Part shown: positions 16,377-27,100 of the stretch, piece by piece | Numbering within the stretch: position 1 is the stretch's first letter | How the letters are laid out: each line of letters begins with the position of its first letter | Assembly: GCF_030385785.1 (NCBI RefSeq) | Contig: NZ_JAUEDK010000017.1 | Location: 22,061-86,060, forward strand | Source of the DNA: Crenobacter oryzisoli | Lineage (GTDB): Bacteria; Pseudomonadota; Gammaproteobacteria; Burkholderiales; Chromobacteriaceae | Direction: 5' to 3' | Length of the DNA: 64,000 nucleotides | Program-made: the position numbers and the translations under genes | Notes under the pieces: generated by a model | Told to the model about the DNA's origin: nothing | Database searches by the model: none | The model's input: the letters and a program-made list of their open reading frames with translations, nothing else

Positions 16377-17993
16377 TCAGGCTCCGGTACCGGTGTGCTC
16401 GATATACGGATGGGCCTGTTCGGTGAGTAACCACTTCTCGCCCTTCGCTTGAAGCAAACCACAGTCCTTGAGCAGCAAACATGTGTTACGCAGCCGGTCC
16501 GGACTCGGATTGATATTGGGCACCTTCGTCGAGGTCGCTTCCCATCCCATTTCCCCCATGGCCAACATATACCGATTCGTATCAAACGGCCCCCGAGTGC
16601 GCGAAGCCGCCGTATGCAGTTGTTGGTTTACACAAAACACCTCCAGCACATAGGCCATAAAGTCCTTGGGCGATTGGGAGCGGAAGGTGTCGACAGCGCG
16701 ACTCAACAGAGTCAATGGGATACGCGCCCCTTCGGCCTGCATAACCTTCGTATACGCGACATCCATCGCCAACAAGTTCTCGGTCTCCACCTTGCAGCGG
16801 AGCAAGGCCTGGTAAAGGTTGGCGAGAAACGTTGGTTCAGGTTTTTTCCCCTGAGACAGGTTGTCGATGTCCAAGAGCGGAACGTCGGGATTCGTCAATG
16901 CTGCCCGACTCAGCGTCGGGGCGTCGCCTTGAAGCTGCTTGAGCTTGGCCAGGTCCGCATCGATGCCCAAGGTACTGCCCGCTGCGCTTAGTGCCTCCGC
17001 ACTCAGACCCTCGTCCAAAAATAACTGGATTTGAGTTTTCAAGGGTACCGGCAGTTCGCGCGGAAACTCACGGCGCACAAAGGCCACAAACAACACCATG
17101 CACCACTCGAGAGCAAAGCGTTGCAACTGGCGCACTTGCAGAACCGCCTGGGCGCGGAGAATCGTCGATTCTCCCGTCTTGTCATCATCGACCAACGGAC
17201 GACCTTGCTGGTCAACCCCACGTGCCAAGGTGGCCCGTAACTGCGGCACGGACAGTCCATCCTTGGACCGGGACAAGCACCGCAACATCAAGCGGGAGGT
17301 GGCCGCACGTCGCGCATCATAGGCATCCACCTCAGGTCCGGAGGGCATGAACGCCTCTAGAAAGGCTTGCTGCTCCGCCTCGGAGATGGCCGAGGTGAGC
17401 AAGGACTGGAAGGCTTTGGCATTGGCACCCGTGCCCTTGAGCTGGCGCACGTCGGCCAACCAGGCATAGTCGTCGGCAGAGTATTGGTTTTTCAGCACCT
17501 CATCCAACGCCTCCGCTAGTTTTCGTCCCTTGGCGGTGCAGCGGTAACTACCTCCGGCCCCTGCTTGCAGCAGCTCGAGTCCATTCACGATGCTGGGACG
17601 GTACTGGACCGGCGTGAAGTACGCGGCCTGACTATCCGGAAAGGCATCAAAAATGAAAGTTGCCTCTTGGCTGTCCACAGGAAATTGGCGCTGGCCTCCC
17701 ACTAAGCCAGTGTACCCAGAACCTTGCATGCTCCACATTAACACCAAGTCCATTTTCTGCAGGGCCAACCGGCTGACCGAAGGGCCATCGGTATCCGACG
17801 CTGTCAGGCTTTCCGTAACGCGCCACGCCATCCAGCACAATGCGGCATAGACCCGCAGCATGGAGACGGTACCGTTAATGCCAGGAAGGCAATGCTCGAT
17901 AAGGCGTTCATTGACGGGGGCCAGCCCCATGAAATCCAGCACGCCGGCTTTTTCACTCAGGCTCTTGTCTGCATAACAGGCATGTTCACGCAC
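16377..17993 (-). CDS. Unrecognised 538-aa protein, middle gene of the PLD-UDG operon
   Basis: No known domain was recognised. The protein is predominantly alpha-helical. Two segments look like winged-helix ends: SYRCTAKGRKLAEALDEVL at about 150-168, and near the C-terminus SPDRLRNTCLLLKDCGLL followed by KGEKWLLT. They hint at DNA binding or an adaptor role. The GTG start at 17993 overlaps the stop of the upstream PLD gene by 8 nt (GTGCGTGA), and the UDG-like gene starts 6 nt after its end. The three proteins are therefore very probably made together at matched levels. The composition is GC-rich, unlike the AT-rich TnsE-like and membrane genes next door. Confidence 0.75.
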   Translation of the reverse strand: MREHACYADKSLSEKAGVLDFMGLAPVNERLIEHCLPGINGTVSMLRVYAALCWMAWRVTESLTASDTDGPSVSRLALQKMDLVLMWSMQGSGYTGLVGGQRQFPVDSQEATFIFDAFPDSQAAYFTPVQYRPSIVNGLELLQAGAGGSYRCTAKGRKLAEALDEVLKNQYSADDYAWLADVRQLKGTGANAKAFQSLLTSAISEAEQQAFLEAFMPSGPEVDAYDARRAATSRLMLRCLSRSKDGLSVPQLRATLARGVDQQGRPLVDDDKTGESTILRAQAVLQVRQLQRFALEWCMVLFVAFVRREFPRELPVPLKTQIQLFLDEGLSAEALSAAGSTLGIDADLAKLKQLQGDAPTLSRAALTNPDVPLLDIDNLSQGKKPEPTFLANLYQALLRCKVETENLLAMDVAYTKVMQAEGARIPLTLLSRAVDTFRSQSPKDFMAYVLEVFCVNQQLHTAASRTRGPFDTNRYMLAMGEMGWEATSTKVPNINPSPDRLRNTCLLLKDCGLLQAKGEKWLLTEQAHPYIEHTGTGA

Positions 17994-20565
17994 AGTAAAG
18001 TCCTTTGGGCATGCTCTCCAGCAGAGCGGGATTGCGGAGGTATATTAAGTAGCCGCCACAGGGGGCCTTGCGTATCAAGTCCCGCTTAAGCTCGGGCAGA
18101 AAGTAGGGAGGCAAGCGTTCATGACAGAGCGGGCAGCCGAGGGATTTTGGGACCGGAGGCTCATCCCCGGCCAAGGGTTTGGGGGATGGGGATAAGACCC
18201 CGAACGTCGGATTCTTGCGTTTTGCAGACGGCTTCCAGGAACGGACCCCGATATAAAAATCCCGCAATTCAGGAGGGAGCGTGACAGGATAGGTTTTCGC
18301 TTCCCGTGCCGATGTCAGGATGCCCAGCAACTTTTGGTCGGACCCCACGGCCCCTGCCAGGTCTTCAAACCCCTTTTTAATGTCCTCCGGGGGCAAGGTC
18401 AGCCAGATAGGATGCAATAAGGGGGTCTGCTGGGCGGCTTCGATGAGTCGTTTGAGAGTCGGGGTTTCCCCGAAAATATCCGCCAGGCAATCGAACCACC
18501 TGTCCAAGGGCGGCTGCTGGCCCATGTCCGCCCACGCACAGGTCAACAACACGCACAATTGCACCGCCGCACCCTGCACTTCCGGCCAGTCGGCAAGAGG
18601 AAAGCGCGCCGGAGACAAGCCGTTCAACCATTGCTCGCAGGGCAGGAAATGCTCAGGGGTCCGCTGGGCCACCTCCCAACTGAAGGCCTCACGCAATACG
18701 AACCGTACATAGAGGTGCAGCAACTCAGAGGCTGCACTATCCAGAGGATAGGTAGCGGCCAAACGTAAGATGTTCTCCAACTGGCCGCCGATAGACGGGG
18801 GCTTTCGGGCGGGCACCGTTTCGGCTGCGCCACGGGTTGCGGCGTAATACGGAGAATAGTCGCCTGACTCACCAAATCCCTCGTCCTCCTCTCCCTCGCC
18901 GGAGCACGGTTCCTCAGTCAGGGAGCCGTCATCCATCCCGGGGCAGACCACCTCCTTACCTTCTAGGAAATCCCATAACGCATCCAGCAATTCTTCCCGT
19001 AGGCCAGTGGAACCACGAGCACGGCGTGGACGAAAGCTTGCCTCCCACGCGCTCAGACTCATACCAGTCTCGTCACCTGGAAGCTTTGCGTCGGTCGACT
19101 CCTCAACCTTGGCTGGTTGCGCCGTCCCGGCGGACGGGCTGACGGAAGAACTGGTGCTGCGCGTCATCAACTCCATCAACAGTGCCAACAGCTCCCCGGC
19201 CATGTCGTCTCGTTGAGCCTTCATGATTTCGCTCATCTTGGCTCGCAGTTCCCTATGCAACCGGACATTGGCCAGTTCGTCCATCATCATCAGCCAGCAC
19301 CGCCCGGTCTGACCGTCGTGTCGGACATGGACCTGGAGTGCATGCAGGTGGGCCTTTAGGTTCGGCAGGGGCAGCGAAAAGACACTGTTCTCGTCCAGAT
19401 GCAGCGAGGGAAAAGAATCGATTTCCTCGAAGTTAGCCACCAGGGTCAGGTCAACAACCGCACCGGCTGGCAGTGCGGACAGGTAGCCGCGCAGTTTGCC
19501 ATTCTGCAACCATGCCTCGACGGTCAAAGTCGACCGGCCTTCCCCACCCGTCTCGACAAAGCGGTTGGGCTCGAACATGACGTTTTTGGCATCCACCGCC
19601 TGCCACTGAAATGTGGGCTCAGCAAGCTGACGAATCAGCGCGACTTCCACATTATCGAGCGAAGCAAGGCTGGCCTGCGTCGCGTTCACGGAGCCGGTCA
19701 TCTCGAGACAACCGTTCGCCGTGGCATAGGCAAACACTTTGGCATGCAATGTTCGCTGGGTCCCAGGGCCGTCCGGCTTCACATACTGAACGTCCAATTC
19801 CGGGGTGGCGCGAAGGTCACAGCGGGCAACGGGATTTTTGGAGTCAAGCCCAAGGCGAAGGCACTGGGCGCCAAGCGATTGCGCCAAGTCCAGGAGCGGT
19901 TCACCCCTTGGCGCGTGAAACGGAGCCAAGGCGGTCAGGGTCCCTTGTGTGTTCAAACCGGTCTCACTAGCCACCTCCAGAAACCGGCTTTGAGCTGTCT
20001 GATTCAAGGTATGGACCAGCCAAGCGTGGCGCGGACGTCCATCCATTTGCGCTCGAAACCGGCTCACCTGTGCAATAGCCCTTTCCGCCACAGCACGAAG
20101 CGGGGTACCTGCCGGATGACGTGGCGCGAGCCTGCTGGCGAGGTCTTCCAGAAACTGTGCCAACTCCTGAAATACCCAAGGCTCCTCGTCGGCGGAAAGG
20201 GCATCGAACGACTCAAGCTGCCCTCCTTGTCCCGGCATGGTCAAGTTGCCACTCCCCACTACCAACACATCCGGCTTATCTCCTTGGCGCTGCAAATAGG
20301 CGAGCTTGGGATGAAAGACGCCCTTGCCTGGAGCGGGCACCCCTAGCAGAGCATACTCAAGTCCCGCTCCCCGGCTGCAACCCACATCGAGCGAAGCCGC
20401 CAAGCCCATTTGAACATCCACGAGGACCGTTGTTCGCTCGCAGCCCACTTGGTGCAAGGTGGGCATGAACAAGCCCTCAAAGAAAGCCAAGTCAAACGTA
20501 AAGCTGGTCAACAACACAGCGGAGGGTCGGACCTGCTGGATGGTAGAGATGAGATTAGCCACCAA
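17986..20565 (-). CDS. Phospholipase-D-like (HKD) nuclease-type protein with C-terminal zinc ribbon (859 aa)
   Basis: Two HKD-type motifs are present: H85 in VFHPKLAYL with following GSGNLTMPG, and H274 in TLHAKVFAY with following GSVNATQAS. Two half-sites make one PLD active site in a monomer. The region 500-600 is acidic and low in complexity. The far C-terminus has CPLC at about 809 and later Cys residues, suggesting a zinc ribbon. Known: PLD-fold proteins include the nucleases and phosphodiesterases of DISARM (DrmC) and Mokosh. Inferred: the nuclease of a defence operon. The start is TTG at 20565 or GTG at 20562, with AAGG upstream. It is the first gene of the operon and divergent from the helicase gene. 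Confidence 0.82.
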   Translation of the reverse strand: MVANLISTIQQVRPSAVLLTSFTFDLAFFEGLFMPTLHQVGCERTTVLVDVQMGLAASLDVGCSRGAGLEYALLGVPAPGKGVFHPKLAYLQRQGDKPDVLVVGSGNLTMPGQGGQLESFDALSADEEPWVFQELAQFLEDLASRLAPRHPAGTPLRAVAERAIAQVSRFRAQMDGRPRHAWLVHTLNQTAQSRFLEVASETGLNTQGTLTALAPFHAPRGEPLLDLAQSLGAQCLRLGLDSKNPVARCDLRATPELDVQYVKPDGPGTQRTLHAKVFAYATANGCLEMTGSVNATQASLASLDNVEVALIRQLAEPTFQWQAVDAKNVMFEPNRFVETGGEGRSTLTVEAWLQNGKLRGYLSALPAGAVVDLTLVANFEEIDSFPSLHLDENSVFSLPLPNLKAHLHALQVHVRHDGQTGRCWLMMMDELANVRLHRELRAKMSEIMKAQRDDMAGELLALLMELMTRSTSSSVSPSAGTAQPAKVEESTDAKLPGDETGMSLSAWEASFRPRRARGSTGLREELLDALWDFLEGKEVVCPGMDDGSLTEEPCSGEGEEDEGFGESGDYSPYYAATRGAAETVPARKPPSIGGQLENILRLAATYPLDSAASELLHLYVRFVLREAFSWEVAQRTPEHFLPCEQWLNGLSPARFPLADWPEVQGAAVQLCVLLTCAWADMGQQPPLDRWFDCLADIFGETPTLKRLIEAAQQTPLLHPIWLTLPPEDIKKGFEDLAGAVGSDQKLLGILTSAREAKTYPVTLPPELRDFYIGVRSWKPSAKRKNPTFGVLSPSPKPLAGDEPPVPKSLGCPLCHERLPPYFLPELKRDLIRKAPCGGYLIYLRNPALLESMPKGLYCA

Positions 20566-21170
20566 GTGTTTTCGCCTTCTTATTTTGTTTAGTTATGCCC
20601 TCGAAAATCCCTAATTTCGGAGAAACTTAACCCATAACCTATTGATTAGTAAATCAACGATTTACAGGGGCTAAATTCTCTAGGCATCACCAAATCATTT
20701 CGGATTTCACACTATAAATCATGGGTCTCTTGGGAATGAAACACAAATGAATTATGTCATTTGAATAAGCGATGTGAGTCATCTCACCGCCACCCTCCGC
20801 CCCTACCGAAAATATCGCTCGGCCAGGTCAATGCCGACCTGAAAGCCGTCCATGCTTGGGAAGGAACTGCAGGTGCAAGTCCAAGATAGCGGCGTCCAAG
20901 GTGCAATCTGCCAAACCTCTCTGGACTGCCATAGAACCTTGGACACTCGTGGTCCTCGTGCCGAGGCCCGTCACAGGCCTCGGCGACGAGGCCAACCTAC
21001 TAGTAGCGCTGCCTTGCTGGGACAGTTTATGCCATCATATTGTTGGGTATCCCCTGTCGAAGCCTTGCTTACCGCCATCTTTGGCAAGCAGCCTGCGGTT
21101 TAACAGTCTTTTTGACCGTCTGCACCTGGGCCATCGGCGGAAAAATTAAATCTCACAAACGAAGAAAATA
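20566..21170. other. Divergent intergenic region between the PLD operon and the helicase gene
   Basis: The first about 220 bases are AT-rich and suit two divergent promoters. From about 20790 to 21130 the DNA is GC-rich, with overlapping short ORFs and a perfect 9-bp hairpin (GCCGAGGCC at 20960-20968 with GGCCTCGGC at 20976-20984, 7-nt loop). This looks like decayed coding sequence joining two separately acquired cargo modules. No intact gene is supported. Confidence 0.45.
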
Positions 21171-24100
21171 ATGGACCGGATTGAAGAGCAAATGGAAGAC
21201 GGTATCGTCGACCCGACAGAAACACCGACGCCACCGCGTTGCGTGCAGATTCAGGTCACCCTAGCAGGCAAAATTAACCTGGCCGACTTCCAGAATGCCG
21301 TGCCGGTCACGCGTGAGCTGTCGGTGGTCAATGAGACGGATTCCGACGTCAAGGAACTGCGGCTAACTGCATCGTCCGAGCCTCCATTTCTCAAACCCAA
21401 AACGTGGCACATTGACCATGTCGGAGCTGGTCAAACGGTCCGTATCAACGACCTGGACCTGCCGCTCGACGGCGCGCTGCTCAGCCGCCTGACCGAATCC
21501 GAGAAGGCTGTCGTAACGTTCAGGCTGACAACAGGACAGGACGCCACTGTTGAACTCGCGTCTAGCGAGACGACAGTCGAGCTACTGCCGCGCAATCAAT
21601 GGGGCGGACTATCATCGCTGCCAGATATGGTCGCTGCGTTCGTCCAGCCAAATGAACCTGCCATCGAGCGTGTTCTGAAGCAGGCTGCTGAAGTCCTCAG
21701 GAAAGCGGGCAAATCCGGAGCGATTGATGGGTATGAAGGTGGTGCACGGCGTGCATGGGAGCTCGCCTCTGCCATCTGGAACGCGATTGGCGCCATGGGA
21801 CTCGATTACGCGCTGCCCCCAGCCAGCTTCGAACATACCGGCCAGAAGGTGCGTAGTCCCAGCCAGATTGCCGACTCAGGGCTTGGAACCTGCCTCGACC
21901 TTGCGTTGCTCATGTGCGCAGCTCTGGAGCAAGCGGGTCTCAACTCGGTGCTGGTATTTACGAAAGGGCATGCGTTTCCGGGGGTCTGGCTGAAGAGCGA
22001 AGAATTTTCGATATCCGTTGTGGACGATGTAACGGCACTGCGTAAACGCGTGAAGCTGAAGGAAATGGTGCTTTTCGAGACGACCCTGCTCACGCAACGG
22101 CCGCTGCCTGCCTTCAGCTATGCCATTGGTCGCGGCGAAGAACAGATTTCAGAGGAAGAGGAGCAGAAGTTCCAGCTGGCCGTCGACATTAGGCGAGCTC
22201 GTCTCCAACGCATCAAACCGTTGGCAAGCGAACAGGCCGTCGCCCGCGGAATGCTCGGAACAGAATCATCGAGCATTTCGCCGGTATTTGAAGATGCGCC
22301 CGACCTACCGGATGAACTGGATGAGGAAAAATTGGACGCTGCTGTTGAGCGCCCTGAAGACCGCCTCACTCGATGGCAGCGCAAGCTGCTCGACCTGTCG
22401 CTACGAAACAACCTCCTCAGCTTCAAGGCCGGCAAAAAGTCGTTGAAGCTCGACGCACCAGACCCCGCCCACCTCGAGGATATTTTATCGGAAGGACATG
22501 CTCTCAAGCTGTTGACACGTCCTGAGCTGATGGACGGAAACGACCCCCGCAGTCAGGCTATTCACGAAGGAAGAGAACGCGAGAACATCCGCCGCCAGCA
22601 TGCGCTCGATGCCTTGAAGCGCAAAGAGGTCTTCGTTGGCTTCACCCAGGATGAAATGGACTCGCGTCTTGTCGAGCTTTTTCGGACTTCGCGGACCTCT
22701 CTTCAGGAGGGGGGCTCCAACACGTTATATCTCGCACTGGGCTTCTTATCGTGGAGCCGCGACGACAAGGATGACAAGAAGTACCGCGCTCCTCTCATTC
22801 TGGTTCCGGTGTCGCTGGAGCGCCGTAGTGCACGCTCTGGTTTCAGCTTGAAGCTGCATGACGACGAGCCGCGCTTCAACCCGACTCTCCTCGAAATGCT
22901 GCGTCAGGATTTCGAACTCGAACTTGGTGTACAGGACACTGAGCTGCCGAAGGACGAATCAGGACTCGATGTCGTAGGCATCTGGAAGACCGTTTCCAAT
23001 GCGGTCAAGGACATTAAGGGTTGGGAGGTCGTGGAAGATGTCGTGCTCGCGTCCTTCTCGTTCGCGAAATACCTGATGTGGAAGGACCTGACAGAGCGTA
23101 CCGAACAGCTGAAGCAGAGTGCCGTTGTTCGTCACCTTATAGAGACGCCACGCGACTCGTATGAAAGTACCGTTGCGTTTCCTGACGTCCGGAAGCTTGA
23201 TATTGAGTTACCGGTGAAGGAGACCTTCTGTCCGCTGCCAGCGGACTCGTCACAGCTCTCCGCCGTCGTGGCAGGAAGCAAAGGTAAAGATTTCGTTCTC
23301 ATCGGACCGCCGGGTACAGGCAAGAGCCAGACCATCTCGAACCTCATCGCGCAGTGTCTCGCGGAACGTAAGCGCGTGCTCTTCGTTTCCGAGAAGATGG
23401 CGGCGCTTGATGTCGTGTATCGCCGCCTCGCTGATGTCGGACTCGGTAATTTCTGCCTTGAACTGCACTCGAGTAAAGCGCGCAAAACGGAGGTGCTCGA
23501 GCAACTTCGTAGGTCTTGGGATGCTGCTGCGGCCGTGGCGCCTGAAGAATGGCATGCGGAAGCAGCGCGCCTCGATGGGCTTCGCTCCCAATTGAATGGC
23601 TATGTCGAACGCTTGCATCTTCGCCATCCGAATGGGCTGAGCGTCTATGAGGCTATCGGCAAGGTGGTGGCAGGTCACGACCTACCGGCTCTCCAGCTAT
23701 CCTGGCCATCAGCGCAAGTTCACGACGCTGCGGCTATGCGCACCCTGCGCGAGACGGCCGACTTGCTTGATGTCCACGCAAAGGTAATGGGAGAGGGGCA
23801 ACTCACCACTAATCCTCTAGCACACGTTGCTCAGACCGAATGGTCACCCCTTTGGCAGGGCGAGCTTCTGGAAGCCGCTCGAGGCGTCGGGCCTGCAGTC
23901 CGTACATTTGAAACAGCAACTGCTGCGCTTATAGCTGCCATTGGGCTGCCGGTATTGCCACTGGAGCCACGTGTCCGCGATGGGCTGCGGTTGCTTGCAG
24001 AAACGCTGCCGGCGGCGTCAGGTCGTGACTGGCAGTTCGTCTTGCGTCCCGATGCAAAGACGATTGCTGACCGACTCCGTCAGGCTATCCCGTTGGTCGA

Positions 24101-27100
24101 GCGTTATCGCGAGCTGCATGGCTCCCTTTCGTTGCCCCGAGGCAATCAGGTGCTTGAAGACGTTCGCCTCGGCATCGTGCAGCTTTCCCGCCATGCCGAG
24201 CTCCTCGCACAACTATCGCCGACATGGAATGAGGCGCTGCGGTCGCGGCTGGGGTCGGGCATCGAGCTGTTGCGCAACCGGCAGGAGCTCCTGGGTCAAC
24301 TGTCCCTTCCCTATCAGGAAGGGATTCCGACCGCCACTGTGCAGCAGCTTCAGGCTGATTGGCGTGAATTGCAGAATTCTTCCTGGCCAATGAGCGTGAT
24401 GCGGCGCCGTGCACTGACCAAGAAGCTCAAGGAATTGGCAACAGGAGGAGTAGAACCGGACATCGGTGCAGATATCGAGCGCCTCGGAAAAATAGACACA
24501 CTCCAAACCGAGATAAAACTCTTCGACGACCTTTCTCTGCTTACGTCCAATGCATGGGGCGGGCTGAAGACAGAGCTGGACGTCGCTCGCGCATCACTCA
24601 GGTTCCAGGTGGCACTTGAGCAGGCTCGTGTCCGGCAGCCGTGGGAAGATATCGGTCTTGACCCTGTGAGCCGTGGACAATGCGGCGATGCCGCGCGCGA
24701 AGACCTCCAGCGCATGCGCGAAATGCGTCAGATTGACCAAGTCGTAAGCCGGTTGGCCACACTCGATAGTGAGACAGATGGTGTCTGGTCGGGTTATGAA
24801 ACGGACCTAACCGTCGCCAAAACCTATCTCAACTATCAGGGCGCATTGACGGCCGCTCGTGCCAATAGCAATTGGCAGGATGAAGGGTTTGGCGTCGTTG
24901 AAGAAGGGCGTGCTGGAGCGATTGCCGCGGCAGACCTGAAGAAAATGCGCGAGTTGGTCTCGCTGCACGAGCGCTTGCAGGAGCTCGAGGACCTGCCAGC
25001 CAAGACGTCTGGACTGTGGAGCGGGTTGCAAACGAAGCTGGATGGGGTCGAACCTGCCCTCAAGTTCTTTGAAGCATTGTCAGGCGCGCTAGCCGTTCTC
25101 GCGAGTACACCCGAAACGCTTGCGACCGTTAAGGCTCCAATTGCATTGCTCCTGGGCGACAGCAACGTCCTGCTTGAACCGACTGGCGTTATCGCCGGTG
25201 CGGGGCGAACCTATGCTGATACATTGCACTCCCTAAATGAGGCCATCACGCACTTCTCTGCTGCAAGCGGACTGCCAGAGTCGGACAAGACGATGCTAGG
25301 CGAGCGGCTGCCAGAACAGGTTACGCAGCGCGCGGACGACATCCTGAACTCCTCGAACCGTTTGAACGCATGGTGCGCGTGGCGCAAGGCGCGTCAGCAG
25401 GCACTCGCACTTGGTCTCACACCTGTAGTCGATGGGCTTGAGCAAGGAAAAATCCAGTTGGGTCGCGTCAAAGAGGCCTTTGAGACGGACTATTGTCGCT
25501 GGTGGCTCAACGCGGTGGTCGATGCTGACGAAGTTCTCCGAACATTTGTTTCTGCGGAGCATGAGAAACGCATTCGTGATTTCCGTGAGTTGGACGAGCG
25601 TTTCATTGGCCTCACGCAAGCGTGGGTTCGCGCACAGCTTTCCGCGGACCACCCATCGCCTACCCATGTGTCGAGAGGGTCCGAGTGGGGGCTGCTACGC
25701 TATGAGATGCAGAAGAAAACCCGTCATCTGCCGCTGCGGGAACTGATGTCGCAAGCCTCGGATGCCGTCATGCGCCTGACGCCGTGTCTGCTTATGAGTC
25801 CGTTGTCTATTGCACAATACCTGCCAGCGGAAACCGCAAGTTTTGACGTCGTTGTTTTCGACGAAGCGTCGCAGATTCCAGTTTGGGATGCCATCGGTGC
25901 AATGGCGCGTGGGAAGCAGGTCATCATGGTCGGTGACCCGAAACAGTTGCCGCCAACGAGCTTCTTTGACCGCGCGGAATCGGATGTCGACGACACCGAT
26001 GTCGAAACCGAGCTCGAAAGTATCCTCGAAGAGTGCATCGGCGCAAACTTGCCCACGATGAAGTTGTCGTGGCACTACCGTAGTAGTCACGAGAGCCTGA
26101 TTGCGTTCTCCAACTATCGCTATTACGACGGGGACCTAGTTACGTTCCCGAGTCCGGTGACCAATGACCGTGCGGTGAGCTTCAACCATGTGCTGAATGG
26201 ACAATACGAACGAGGGGGAGCTCGGACAAACAAACCGGAAGCGAAAGCATTGGTGGCTGACCTTGTCGGCAAACTGAAGTCGCCGGGGTTCCGAGATAGC
26301 GGCTTGACCATTGGTGTTGTCACGTTCAATACCGAGCAGCAAGCGCTGATTGAGGACCTACTGGATGAGGAGCGTCGTAAGGACCCGTCTATTGAGCCGT
26401 ACTTCCTCGAGGCGCAATTGGAGCCGGTTTTCGTCAAGAACCTGGAGAGCGTACAGGGTGATGAGCGTGACATCATGTACTTCTCCATTACATATGGCCC
26501 GGGTATAGACGGCTTGATGCCGATGAACTTCGGCCCGATGAACCAACAGGGTGGTGAGCGACGACTGAATGTTGCCATCACTCGTGCCCGCCAGGAACTT
26601 CGGGTATTCGGGAGTTTCCGACCGGAGCAGATGGACTTGTCGAGAACACAGGCATTGGGGGTGCGCGACCTGAAGCACTTCCTTGAGTTTGCCGACCGTG
26701 GCGCGCGTGCGCTTGGTGAGGCTGTCGCCGGCAGTGTCGGCGACTTTGATAGCCCCTTCGAGCAAGCTGTCTCCGTTGCGCTTACTGAAAAGGGGTGGGT
26801 TTTGCACTCGCAGGTCGGGGTGTCGGCATTCCGCATTGACCTTGGTGTCGTTGACCCTGACGCACCGGGCCGATATCTGGCTGGCATCGAATGCGACGGG
26901 GCAACCTATCATCGCTCGGCGACGGCCCGTGACCGCGACAAGCTCCGCGAGCAGGTATTACGTGGCCTGGGATGGGACATTCTACGAGTCTGGTCGACCG
27001 ACTGGTGGATTGACATGCCTGGTACCGTCGAAAAGATTCATCGGCAACTTGAGTCGCTGCTGGCGGCACAGCGAGCAGTGCGAGTGAAAGAGGCAGAAGC

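Noticed and set aside
20790..21150. Two overlapping plus-strand ORFs of 83 and 97 codons between the PLD operon and the helicase
   Set aside because: No start signal, no domain, and low-quality Cys/Pro/Arg-rich composition; better explained as decayed sequence.
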